The position numbers were made by a program, and so were the translations under genes. Positions 8,961 to 17,167 of a stretch of 37,522 nucleotides of DNA are shown one piece after another. Source of the stretch: Desulfonema limicola (GTDB lineage Bacteria > Desulfobacterota > Desulfobacteria > Desulfobacterales > RPRI01); the NCBI GenBank assembly GCA_020723255.1, contig DYJH01000013.1, positions 1 through 37,522 of the forward strand, read 5' to 3'. Numbering within the stretch: the first letter of the stretch is position 1; every line of letters starts with the position of its first letter. Under the pieces are notes generated by a model. The model was not told the DNA's origin and searched no databases. It worked only from the letters and a program-made list of their open reading frames with translations.

Positions 8961-10691
8961 CTATATCTTAAGCAGCTTATCTATATTAATTTTTGCGAAT
9001 TCTATTGAAGGGTCAAGCTCAAGAGCTGTTCTGTAATAGTGTATTGCTTTTTCTTTGTCTCCCATGTCGCGGTAATTTGAAGCAATATTGGCATAATCGA
9101 TTGCGGAAGCGGGATTTATTCTTAAAACTTTCTTAAAATTCTCTATAGCCATATCATGTTCTTTCAGCATGAAGTGGCAAAATCCCATCAGATTGAAAAT
9201 ATCGGTTCTTTCATTGTCATGCTTTTCACCTTCTTTTAGGGCATAAAGAGCCTGCCTGTATTCTCCCGTTTCTTTATAACAAACTCCGATATAAGAATAT
9301 ATGCTGGCTATATCCTGCTTTGACGGGTCTAAATCGAGAGCATGTTTGAAATAAGGCAGAGCTGAGGCAGGGTCTTCCAGCAAAATGTATATCTGGCCGA
9401 TATAAAACTTTATGAAATACTTCCCGGGAAGCAACTGATCCATACGCCTTAATTCATCAAGAGCCTTTTCGTGTTCATAGTTTTCAACAATAATTTTGGC
9501 GCAGAATAAGCCGGTGCTTGCGTTGACAGCTCTTTCTCTGAAATGAGTCCCTGGCACTATAGTGTAAAATGCGGGTATCTTAAGCTGAGGGTGCATCGTA
9601 TTTATAACAATTACTTCCATGTTGTTTGCGGAAAGCGCCGAAATAAGGTTTTCGACCTCAACTTTAATATTATTATTGGAAATATCAGGCAGGCTTTGAA
9701 TGTTTTTTGCTGTTTCAGCTTCAATTATAAATCCGGCTTTGTCAACAGTATCAAATTTCGGAAGGCCGCTAGCAACATAATTAGACGAAGTATTAAAATC
9801 TCCCGCAAGCTGGGCTACTTCGGTGAGAGCCCTGCTCAGAGCTTTTTGAGGATCAGGGGTGGTTCCGGCAGTCCATACTATTTCGCTTTTTTCCGGAAAG
9901 GTTGACGGATCATAGGCAAGTACTCCGACAGTTGGGATTCCAAGTTCTAAAGAAAAATCCGAAATATACAGCTTTATTCCTGCTGTACGGTATTTTTCTA
10001 TCATTTCAACAACCATGCGATCAGTTGCAGAATCAGGATTGATCATAGGAACCTTCAGGTTATTTGCGCTGACCAATGATGAAACATGCCTCTCAACGAT
10101 TTCGCATATTCCCTGGCACAGCGCCTCTTCAACGCAGTTTCCTGCCGATGGGCCGTTAAATTCGTTAATCATATAAAACCAATTAAACGGGATAAGCACT
10201 TTTTCTTTTCTTGTCAGGTTATATGCCCATGTCCATTCCAAGGTTAAATTTTCATATATCTTTCGTGTTATATCAAGATCCTGGGAAGAATCATGAACAG
10301 ACTTTGCAATCATTTCAAAGGAGATTGCAGATTCTTTAATGTTTACAGGTTTTTCATAGAAAAAATTATCGGAATTTTTACAAAAAGAAAAAAAACTGAA
10401 TCTTTCGGCAAGTTCCATAACGGCGCTTGCCTCGGCCTGTGAAGGAGTTGCACCTTTTCCCATCTGTTTTTTCGTTCCCGTAACACTTGATGCATCTTTA
10501 CCACATACACTGAAATAAACTGGAATTCCAAGTCTTCCGTTATCTATTCTTAACGTGCTTTCAAGTATATCAATATCAAGTCCTTTAAGTTTTTCTTTAA
10601 AGCTTTTGATCGTTTCCTCCGGTGTTTTGATCTTGTCCTGATCAAGCGTAAAACGCTTGAAAGCATCATTTAAGATAACCTCATAACTCAT
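8961..10691 (-). CDS. YcaO-domain protein with C-terminal TPR repeats
   Basis: The first 400 residues form a YcaO domain. The ATP/Mg-binding signature MGKGATPSQAEASAVMEL at 77-94 leads into AERFSF, and the second signature EEALCQGICEIVERH follows at about 180-200. YcaO enzymes activate amide backbones with ATP (azoline, thioamide and amidine formation in peptides), and the E. coli protein affects S12 methylthiolation. Residues about 415-576 hold four or more TPR units. The C-terminus has no proline-rich PxPxP tail, and no TfuA, leader peptide or other RiPP gene is nearby, so a peptide-modification role is unsupported. The start is the ATG preceded by GGAGG with good spacing. Confidence 0.92.
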   Translation of the reverse strand: MSYEVILNDAFKRFTLDQDKIKTPEETIKSFKEKLKGLDIDILESTLRIDNGRLGIPVYFSVCGKDASSVTGTKKQMGKGATPSQAEASAVMELAERFSFFSFCKNSDNFFYEKPVNIKESAISFEMIAKSVHDSSQDLDITRKIYENLTLEWTWAYNLTRKEKVLIPFNWFYMINEFNGPSAGNCVEEALCQGICEIVERHVSSLVSANNLKVPMINPDSATDRMVVEMIEKYRTAGIKLYISDFSLELGIPTVGVLAYDPSTFPEKSEIVWTAGTTPDPQKALSRALTEVAQLAGDFNTSSNYVASGLPKFDTVDKAGFIIEAETAKNIQSLPDISNNNIKVEVENLISALSANNMEVIVINTMHPQLKIPAFYTIVPGTHFRERAVNASTGLFCAKIIVENYEHEKALDELRRMDQLLPGKYFIKFYIGQIYILLEDPASALPYFKHALDLDPSKQDIASIYSYIGVCYKETGEYRQALYALKEGEKHDNERTDIFNLMGFCHFMLKEHDMAIENFKKVLRINPASAIDYANIASNYRDMGDKEKAIHYYRTALELDPSIEFAKINIDKLLKI

Positions 10692-10785
10692 TTAACAAAC
10701 CTCCGCTTTATTTATACCCTCCTTTATCATTTTGCCGTCTAAATATAAATCTATTTTTGATGAACTCTTAAAAAGTCATAATTTG
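10692..10785. other. Intergenic leader of the YcaO-TPR gene
   Basis: This short AT-rich stretch holds the GGAGG ribosome binding site of the minus-strand YcaO gene at its left end. No other structure is seen before the repeat element begins. Confidence 0.5.
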
Positions 10786-10909
10786 GACGGCTTCGAAAAA
10801 GCTTCATATGCAAGGCGCGCAAATCTTGAGGAATAAAGAGTAGTTATAGTACGCTGCAATGACGAAAGATGAAGCGCAACACAACAGAGGGAGTTTTTAC
10901 GAAGCCGTC
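10786..10909. repeat. MITE-like repeat with GACGGCTTCG-type terminal inverted repeats
   Basis: The element begins GACGGCTTCGAAAAAG and ends GTTTTTACGAAGCCGTC. These are imperfect inverted repeats of about 16 nt around a 90-nt core without coding content. The ends resemble short repeats that are widespread in Desulfobacterales chromosomes (recalled, not searched). It lies 49 nt upstream of tRNA-Ala, at the boundary between ordinary and accessory sequence. The internal TTCG(T)AAAAA motif is shared with the element at 3772-3941. Confidence 0.75.
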
Positions 10910-10958
10910 ATTTTTAAATTGACCGGCATTTTGCAATTTGATATTAAAACATCGTTGT

Positions 10959-11034
10959 GGGGATGTAGCTCAGTTGGGAGAGCGCGGCGTTCGCAACGCC
11001 GAGGCCAGGGGTTCGACCCCCCTCATCTCCACCA
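10959..11034 (+). tRNA. tRNA-Ala (anticodon CGC), CCA encoded
   Basis: A complete cloverleaf can be drawn. The acceptor stem GGGGATG/CATCTCC contains a G3-U70 wobble pair, the classic alanine identity element. The D arm is GCTC...GAGC, the anticodon stem CGGCG/CGCCG encloses the loop TTCGCAA, and the T arm is AGGGG-TTCGACC-CCCCT. The anticodon is CGC, reading GCG codons. The discriminator base is A, and CCA is encoded at 11032-11034. The 3' end lies only about 35 nt from a decayed regulator gene that opens the accessory region, so this tRNA may mark an old insertion boundary. Confidence 0.96.
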
Positions 11035-11067
11035 TACTAACATCAATGAATTACGTGTGATTTAAAA

Positions 11068-11400
11068 GATAGAAATGTTCCATTAGAGATGATGTTCGAT
11101 TTTGCTTCTTTAGGCCATATATTATATTCAGGGCTGGGGCATGTTTTTGTTTATTTGCCATACTTTATTCCCTTTTTACACCGGTAAGCTTTTTCAAAAG
11201 TTAAATACCCGCCAACGATTAATTCCCCATAGTTAATGTTTTATCTTTGAAGTATTCACGTCAAGGACGACGATAATGATTCGCTTATGAAAGCTGGTCG
11301 TTATAATATCATATGTTAAATATTATTGATAATATAGAACATTCAATATCTATAGAATGTTGCATCAGAGGAGGAAATGTATTTTCCTTGTGATGTGTAT
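11068..11400 (-). pseudogene. Decayed, internally deleted copy of the XRE/zinc-ribbon regulator
   Basis: Read on the minus strand, 11374-11400 gives QGKYISSSDATFY followed by a stop. This matches QGKYISASDTIFYK at the start of the intact regulator at 20873-22327, and the 20 nt at 11375-11394 are identical to the corresponding DNA there. Further down, 11074-11265 aligns with the DNA for about residues 333-384 of the intact gene, including shared runs such as AACGTTGGCGGGTAT-like sequence and CATCTCTAATGGAACAT. It has stop codons and frameshifts. Roughly 300 codons between the two parts and the C-terminal zinc-ribbon/HTH end are missing. The orientation is divergent from the glycyl radical enzyme gene, mirroring the intact regulator's position before its operon. 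Confidence 0.85.
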
Positions 11401-11677
11401 TTTTTTAATTTAAAATTACACAAAATCAGACCGTAAAGATGAAAATATTACTCTTCTGTTTTCCTTTCAAAATCTTCAAACTGATTGGGGTTGTGCTATT
11501 CCGGTGTGATCTTTCAAACGACCAATGATGGCGAGATCTGGCAGGAGCAAACAGCCCCGTAACGAGGCTTAGTGGTTGGTTTTGGCATTAAAGAAAAGAA
11601 TTAGAGGATTTCTTGCCCACTCTCATTTAGGATTGATTTTTATCTTTTAAAAAAGATTTATAAAGGAGGAATAATCA
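11401..11677 (+). promoter_or_regulatory. Leader region of the glycyl radical enzyme operon
   Basis: No gene is seen in these 277 nt. Near the 3' end a 7-bp inverted repeat ATCTTTT/AAAAGAT (11642-11657) sits directly before the strong ribosome binding site AAAGGAGGA (about 11662-11670), 8 nt from the ATG. It could form a small hairpin affecting translation or mRNA stability. A weaker imperfect hairpin AGCCCCGT/AACGAGGCT spans 11553-11569. No promoter hexamers could be chosen with confidence. The operon promoter should lie here, because the next gene upstream on this strand is the tRNA. Confidence 0.4.
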
Positions 11678-14095
11678 ATGAAGACAAACGTAATGCTAAA
11701 AGAAAAGGAGATCGGGTCTTATCAGGTAGCCGATAAACCAATGCTGAGTGGCAGGGTGCAAAGACTGAAGGAGAGCTTTAATGAAATAGAGGTTCGGACT
11801 TCCTTGGAGCGTGCCAAGTTTCTACTGGAGGTTTATCAAGAGGCAGGGGGTGAACCTACCATTATTACGCGGGCCAAGGTATTGGACAGGTACCTCCGTG
11901 GGATGACAATCTTCATTGACGAAAATCCCATCGTTGGCACTCTCACGCAATTCCGGAGGGGTGTTAATCCATGCCCGGATTATGATATTACGACAAAGCT
12001 GATCAGCAGCTTTGGTGATGTTATTTTAAGCGATGAAGAAAAAGAACTTTTCGAGCGCGTAGATGAGTTCTTTCGGAATAAGAGTCATCTTGCTCGAACA
12101 AATGAGATATTTCAGGAACTAACCGGGGTAGATCGAGTTTATTTAAGGGATAACGCTTTTTGGATGGATATTGTGGGTTTTCCACTTGGCTATTTGTTGC
12201 CTCCTTACGAAAAGCTTCTGAGTAAAGGATTGAGAGAACTGATTCAAGAAGCAGAGCAAGCTTTGGAAGGGATAAATGTTCTCAATTATAGGGAATTTAA
12301 GAAAAGAGATTTCTATCAGGCAGCCATAATCAGCTTAAATGCCGTCATTGCCTGGGCAAACCGCTATGCCGATTTAGCTGAAAAGATGGCCGAAAAGGAA
12401 AATAATGCCGAAAAGAAAGCTGCTTTTCAGGAAATTGCCAGTACCAGCAGAAGGGTGCCGGAATATCCCGCACGTAATTTCCGTGAGGCGCTGCAATTCT
12501 ATTGGTTTATCCACGCCGCATTGTGGATTGAACAGCCTTCGGCAGCCATTGTTCCGGGACGTTTCCCTCAGTATATGTACCCTTACTATAAAAAAGATAT
12601 GGAGCTTGGCAAAATTACAGAAGAAGATACAATCGAGCTTTTGGAATTACTATGCATCAAACTTTCCGAAATCGGTGTGCAGAACCCAAGCAAGACGCTT
12701 ATGAAGGGGGGGCAACAGCATACTGCTCAGAGTTTTGTTCTGGGTGGGTTTACCCCGGACGGAAAGGATGCAACCAATGATATTGATTTCCTCTGGCTTG
12801 AGGCGGAAAAGCGGGTGCGTATGATTCAACCAAGTACAGTAGCAGTCCTTCACAATAATATATCAGACGCTTTTCTCATGAAATGTATGGATGTTATAAA
12901 GATTGGTCTGGGTAAGCCTGCTCTTATCAACGGCCATATGGCGGTGGTGCGTAACCTTGATCGTTGGAACTGTTCGTTGGAGGAAGCATATGACTTTACG
13001 GTTTTCGGCTGCAGCCAGAGTTTTCCCAGGCACAGCACTGATGGTTCATGGGGGGGCTTGTTAAATACCCCCAAAATTCTGTCGTTAACCCTCAATAACG
13101 GGATTGATCCCTTAACAGGCAGGCAAGCAGGATTAAAAACAGGTGATGCACAAGACTTCAAGACCTACGAAGAATTTTATGAGGCTTTCATGAAACAGTT
13201 CCTATACTTTACGGGACTGATCCGCAAGCTGCACACTATATCCGATAATGTTCATGCCAAATATTATCCCGTACCTTTAGCCTCGGTTTTTACGGATGAT
13301 TGCATGAAAAGGGGCAAGGATCGTTATAATGGCGGCGCAAAATATGCCGGCGATCTCGATTGTCCTGCGGGGGTTGTGGATACTGCAAACTCACTAAGGG
13401 CTATCAAGCAGATCGTATTTGAAGAAAAAAAGGTTACTATGGATACGTTGAACCAGGCACTGAAGGCGAACTTTGTTGGTTATGAGGAATTACAGCACAG
13501 GCTCTCAGGCGTAGTAAAATACGGCAATGAAGACGATTCTGTGGATAGGATCGTAAGAAGCCTTTATGACGAGTTCGCGAAGGAGGATCTCTCTTATGAA
13601 AACCGTCTGGGTAAAGATCATAAAGGGGGCCGGCCTTATGCGATTGTAGTATCAGGTCACGGTAATTTTGGCGCTCACGTAGGCGCTCAGCCTAACGGCA
13701 GAGCTTGTGGGTCCTTGACAGACGGCACGGTATCGGCTACGCCCGGCACGGACCGCAAAGGTCCTACGGCCTTGCTCCGCTCCGCTTCAGGCGCTATTGA
13801 TATGAGAAAATACGCCGGCAATATCTTCAATATGAAGTTGCATCCCACAGCACTGGCAACCGAATCGGATCAAAAAAAATTAATAGCCATGATCAAGACT
13901 TATATGGACATGGGGGGATATCATATCCAATTCAATGTGGCCAGTGCCAAATTATTGAAGGAGGCGCAGAAACATCCTGATCAATATCGGAATTTGGTGA
14001 TCCGAGTGGCAGGATTTAGTGCCTTCTTTGTGCTTCTCGATGCTGACATCCAGAATGAGATTATTGCCCGCACCGAATACAGTAGCTGCTGCTGA
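11678..14095 (+). CDS. Glycyl radical enzyme of the pyruvate formate-lyase superfamily, unassigned reaction
   Basis: The 805-residue protein has the PFL-like domain and the C-terminal glycine-radical domain. The radical loop reads RVAGFSAFF with the likely radical-bearing glycine at G779. The thiyl cysteine is C445 in the loop FGCSQSFPRHS. Glycyl radical dehydratases and hydroxyphenylacetate decarboxylase have Cys-x-Glu here, but this protein has Cys-Ser-Gln, so the usual carboxylate acid/base is missing. It also lacks the paired Cys-Cys of PFL. The chemistry is therefore probably neither diol/choline-type elimination nor formate-lyase; an arylalkyl-type radical addition or another C-C reaction is possible but unproven. 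It is the first gene of the operon, and no activating enzyme with CxxxCxxC lies nearby. Length and both radical loops indicate an intact, functional enzyme. Confidence 0.93.
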   Translation: MKTNVMLKEKEIGSYQVADKPMLSGRVQRLKESFNEIEVRTSLERAKFLLEVYQEAGGEPTIITRAKVLDRYLRGMTIFIDENPIVGTLTQFRRGVNPCPDYDITTKLISSFGDVILSDEEKELFERVDEFFRNKSHLARTNEIFQELTGVDRVYLRDNAFWMDIVGFPLGYLLPPYEKLLSKGLRELIQEAEQALEGINVLNYREFKKRDFYQAAIISLNAVIAWANRYADLAEKMAEKENNAEKKAAFQEIASTSRRVPEYPARNFREALQFYWFIHAALWIEQPSAAIVPGRFPQYMYPYYKKDMELGKITEEDTIELLELLCIKLSEIGVQNPSKTLMKGGQQHTAQSFVLGGFTPDGKDATNDIDFLWLEAEKRVRMIQPSTVAVLHNNISDAFLMKCMDVIKIGLGKPALINGHMAVVRNLDRWNCSLEEAYDFTVFGCSQSFPRHSTDGSWGGLLNTPKILSLTLNNGIDPLTGRQAGLKTGDAQDFKTYEEFYEAFMKQFLYFTGLIRKLHTISDNVHAKYYPVPLASVFTDDCMKRGKDRYNGGAKYAGDLDCPAGVVDTANSLRAIKQIVFEEKKVTMDTLNQALKANFVGYEELQHRLSGVVKYGNEDDSVDRIVRSLYDEFAKEDLSYENRLGKDHKGGRPYAIVVSGHGNFGAHVGAQPNGRACGSLTDGTVSATPGTDRKGPTALLRSASGAIDMRKYAGNIFNMKLHPTALATESDQKKLIAMIKTYMDMGGYHIQFNVASAKLLKEAQKHPDQYRNLVIRVAGFSAFFVLLDADIQNEIIARTEYSSCC

Positions 14096-14177
14096 GGAGA
14101 GTAGATCAAGGCGGAACGAGCTTATAAGGGGGGGGGAATTAATTATAACAATAACTGGGAAAGAGGAGAATGAGAAG

Positions 14178-15488
14178 ATGAAACGAATAAGAATTTTAAA
14201 GTTTTTTAGATTATCATTGTTTTCTTTGTTAGTTCTGTTTTTGTGCGGTAGTATAGGACAGGCTATGGATTTGCCGGATGTGATCGACAAGACAAACTGC
14301 AGTCATTACAAAGATATGCTTATCCCAGCTATGTACCGTGCGATTGAAAGGGGCGACTATTCTATTACACCTGGTAAATTAAACTTCAAATACAAACATA
14401 CTGACGGCTTTCTTGCAGCAAGCGCAAAAAATGAAGGGAAATACGACGTAACTCCTGAGGGCGATTTGATCGATAAAAGCACCGGAAAATACCCAGAAAA
14501 CGTTTATGGTTATCCTTTTCCCAACTTAGATATTAAAGATCCCAAAGCCGGGATAAAGATCATATTAAACTTCAATTTTCAGAGATACCGCTTTATGGGC
14601 TCAAGAGAATATGTCCATCTCATGTGGATAGACAAAAAAGGAGAGGAACGTTCTTTATTAGGCTTGGATCAACGCCTTTATATGAATGGTCGGCCACCGG
14701 GTCAGGAAATAAAAAATTCTGAAAAGTTTCTGTCCTTCGAATTTCGGAGAGTTTTGGAACCGATGAGCGGTAGAGGTACCAATACAATGACCTGGTTTTA
14801 TATGGATGCAAGGGATAATACCAGTTATGCCTATGTTCCTGCAATTCGCAGGATTCGCCAAACTCCCACAACATCAAGGTCTGACCCATACATGGGCTCT
14901 GACTCATGGATGGACACAAATTTTATGTGGTTTGGAAAAGATAACACCATGAAATGGAGCTACGTGGGAGAAAAGACAATTCTTGTTTCTTTTACCAGTC
15001 CGGATATGCTTCCTGTACAGGAATTGCCGGATGGAAGAATAACCAAAGTGTTTCCCTATACTGGTTCTCACCCCATATTTGGCTATCAAGACCCAAAATG
15101 GAAGGGCGTATCGTGGGCGCCTCTTAATATTACCTATGTTCCAAGAAAAGTATGGATTGTGGAACAGATGCCAAAAGACCCGTATTATAATTGGGGGTTA
15201 CATGTAAATTATGTCGATCAGGAAACCTATACCATATGGTACAAAGAAGTATATGAAAAATCCGGTGAATTCCGCACGTGGATCACAACTTTATTACATT
15301 ACAGCGAGAGCCCAAGCGGTAAAAACAATACAGGAGATTTTGATACTCAGCTCTATACTGATGAAAAAGTTCGTCATACTACAGCTCTATGCCGATCAGC
15401 GTCATCGGAATCATTCTTATATATGCCCGCTTCAATGCTGGGGCCCAGATTTTTTAGCGTGGATAATTTCCTCATGTTATCTAAATAA
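14178..15488 (+). CDS. DUF1329 family secreted protein (LolA/LolB-like outer-membrane-associated)
   Basis: It begins with a signal peptide (basic MKRIRILK, hydrophobic core, cleavage near GQA-MD). The mature 410 residues match the DUF1329 pattern: early SITPGKLNFKYK, many Tyr/Trp-rich beta strands, the central FRRVLEPMSGRGTNTMTWFY, then the region with PYMGSDSWMDTNF. DUF1329 proteins have a lipoprotein-sorting (LolA/LolB-like) fold and nearly always accompany DUF1302 outer-membrane proteins in clusters for hydrophobic substrates such as steroids, terpenoids or hydrocarbons. I use the ATG at 14178 with the RBS GAGGAG, not the upstream in-frame ATG inside the preceding gene. A run of nine G (14128-14136) lies in the gap before it. 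Binding of a hydrophobic substrate in the periplasm is inferred. Confidence 0.85.
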   Translation: MKRIRILKFFRLSLFSLLVLFLCGSIGQAMDLPDVIDKTNCSHYKDMLIPAMYRAIERGDYSITPGKLNFKYKHTDGFLAASAKNEGKYDVTPEGDLIDKSTGKYPENVYGYPFPNLDIKDPKAGIKIILNFNFQRYRFMGSREYVHLMWIDKKGEERSLLGLDQRLYMNGRPPGQEIKNSEKFLSFEFRRVLEPMSGRGTNTMTWFYMDARDNTSYAYVPAIRRIRQTPTTSRSDPYMGSDSWMDTNFMWFGKDNTMKWSYVGEKTILVSFTSPDMLPVQELPDGRITKVFPYTGSHPIFGYQDPKWKGVSWAPLNITYVPRKVWIVEQMPKDPYYNWGLHVNYVDQETYTIWYKEVYEKSGEFRTWITTLLHYSESPSGKNNTGDFDTQLYTDEKVRHTTALCRSASSESFLYMPASMLGPRFFSVDNFLMLSK

Positions 15489-15534
15489 GGCGGTTGTGAA
15501 AAGACGTCACCCTTTTTATAGAAGGAGAAAAAAT

Positions 15535-17121
15535 ATGAGAAAAAGAAGATGGGGTAGAGCAGCTTTTTGTGTGTTTGTTATATTGGTAATGTTTGGAGTT
15601 TTATCTTCAAATGCAGCGGCGGAAATGACTACTAGTTTTCATGGTAACTTTGAATCCAATTTTATTTTACGGGATAAGGATGGTATTCAGTACGGTTTTT
15701 TCGATGAAGCTTATGGAGTTCAACAGAGAAATACCTTAAAGTTCGATATTGACGTTGAACCTGGATTGGTATGGGGTACTGTAAGTGTGGAAAAAGTCCA
15801 TTTGACTTATCGGGGCGCCTATGATTCGATTTTTGATTTTCGTGCACATGCATATAATATTAAGGATAATATAGGTGCTTCCAGATTCGATTATGGTCTA
15901 AGAGACATCAGGTTCGAGAATGATTTAAGAGAAGCTTTTATTGATTTTGTTTATAGAGGCGATTCTGAGGGGGGGTTCTTCAGGCCTGGAAGACAGATTG
16001 TTTCCTGGGGTGAGGGCCTGCTTGAAACTCTTAATGATGTTATAAACCCACCGGATCAATCTTATGCTATGTTTTTTCAAAGTCCGGATGATGTTAAGAC
16101 ACCTCTTTGGATGTGCCGGTTAAATTACAGCGTACCCCGTTTTAGTAATATCGGACTTAATTTTGATTTATTGTGGGTTCCTGACATCAGGCCGACTCAG
16201 TTTTCGGTAAGGGACAGTGTTGCGGGCAACCGTACAGCAGGTTTAGAGGCCCCTTATATTAGTATTTTACCTTTTGTTGATTTTAGGGGTCTCGACGTCA
16301 GGGAGGATGTTCCTACCAATGAAAATGAATATGGCGCAAAAGTAAATGCTCAAATCGGAGAACGGCTTAATATTTCTCTGCTTTATTTCAGGGATGTGGT
16401 TAATGATCCTGCAGTCCAGCTTAAGAACTGGATAATAATAGGTGGTCGACCGATACCCACGCTGGCTTCTTTTACACACAACAAACAACATGTTTATGGC
16501 GGTTATTTTAGCTATCAATTATTGGCATTTGGTACGGAAGCTATTATAAGAGGCGAGATATCACACTATACAGCTTATCCGATCAATATTGTAAGTGCAG
16601 ATACCATTCTGAATGGACCAGCAGCGAGGTTGCCTCCTATCCAGTGGGTGGGTATTACATATCTTTTAAAGCCGGTAACAAAAACTACGCTATCGATTGA
16701 CAAGGAATTGCGTATAAGATGGCTATCTAAAGACCTTACAAAAGTTTCATTTGAATGGCTGCATAAGGTGATCAATGAGTGGAATAATCGTTTGGATAAC
16801 AGGTGGTATTATACCGGATCAACTACCAGGATAAGGCAGGACCGCAGAAACATAAGAGAGCAGGATGTGTTCATGGCTCAGGCGCAAACCTATTGGTGGG
16901 CATCCAGGCTTAATCCTTCGTTCACAGTGGCATACAATCCAGGAAAGCATGGAGAAGGTGGAACGGGAATGATTGCTCCTTCAATAAAATGGTATATTAC
17001 TCCCAGGACTTATAGCGATCTGAAACTGCAGGCATTTTTCGGAGATACGAAATCCAGCTGGGGTTTTGGAACTCTAATTCCCACAAGTGATGTAACATTC
17101 AAATTAGGGTATGAGTGGTAA
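15535..17121 (+). CDS. DUF1302 family outer-membrane beta-barrel protein
   Basis: The start at 15535 follows GAAGGAG, and gives a 30-residue signal peptide (RKRRW..., hydrophobic core, SNAAA-E). The 500-residue mature part alternates polar and hydrophobic residues with many aromatic residues, as in a transmembrane barrel. It ends in the segment DVTFKLGYEW, a typical C-terminal strand with a terminal aromatic residue for BAM recognition. The segment FFRPGRQIVSWGEG is characteristic of DUF1302. Together with DUF1329 it probably forms an uptake or export route for a hydrophobic compound. No RND/MMPL transporter, which often completes such sets, is present. An in-frame ATG 324 nt upstream is rejected because it lies within the DUF1329 gene. 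Confidence 0.85.
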   Translation: MRKRRWGRAAFCVFVILVMFGVLSSNAAAEMTTSFHGNFESNFILRDKDGIQYGFFDEAYGVQQRNTLKFDIDVEPGLVWGTVSVEKVHLTYRGAYDSIFDFRAHAYNIKDNIGASRFDYGLRDIRFENDLREAFIDFVYRGDSEGGFFRPGRQIVSWGEGLLETLNDVINPPDQSYAMFFQSPDDVKTPLWMCRLNYSVPRFSNIGLNFDLLWVPDIRPTQFSVRDSVAGNRTAGLEAPYISILPFVDFRGLDVREDVPTNENEYGAKVNAQIGERLNISLLYFRDVVNDPAVQLKNWIIIGGRPIPTLASFTHNKQHVYGGYFSYQLLAFGTEAIIRGEISHYTAYPINIVSADTILNGPAARLPPIQWVGITYLLKPVTKTTLSIDKELRIRWLSKDLTKVSFEWLHKVINEWNNRLDNRWYYTGSTTRIRQDRRNIREQDVFMAQAQTYWWASRLNPSFTVAYNPGKHGEGGTGMIAPSIKWYITPRTYSDLKLQAFFGDTKSSWGFGTLIPTSDVTFKLGYEW

Positions 17122-17167
17122 ACGCTATATTAATTTGCTGGAAGATCGTATTAGAAAGGCTAAAATA

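Noticed and set aside
10859-11065. A 68-codon open frame spanning tRNA-Ala
   Set aside because: It overlaps the tRNA gene and the repeat element on the same strand.
11338-11361. Inverted repeat AACATTC/GAATGTT as an operator for the glycyl radical enzyme operon
   Set aside because: It lies in or beside decayed regulator coding sequence, where part of it aligns with codons of the intact gene, so chance is the simpler explanation.
13952-14290. Minus-strand open frame across the end of the glycyl radical enzyme gene
   Set aside because: It overlaps two clear plus-strand genes and has no family features.
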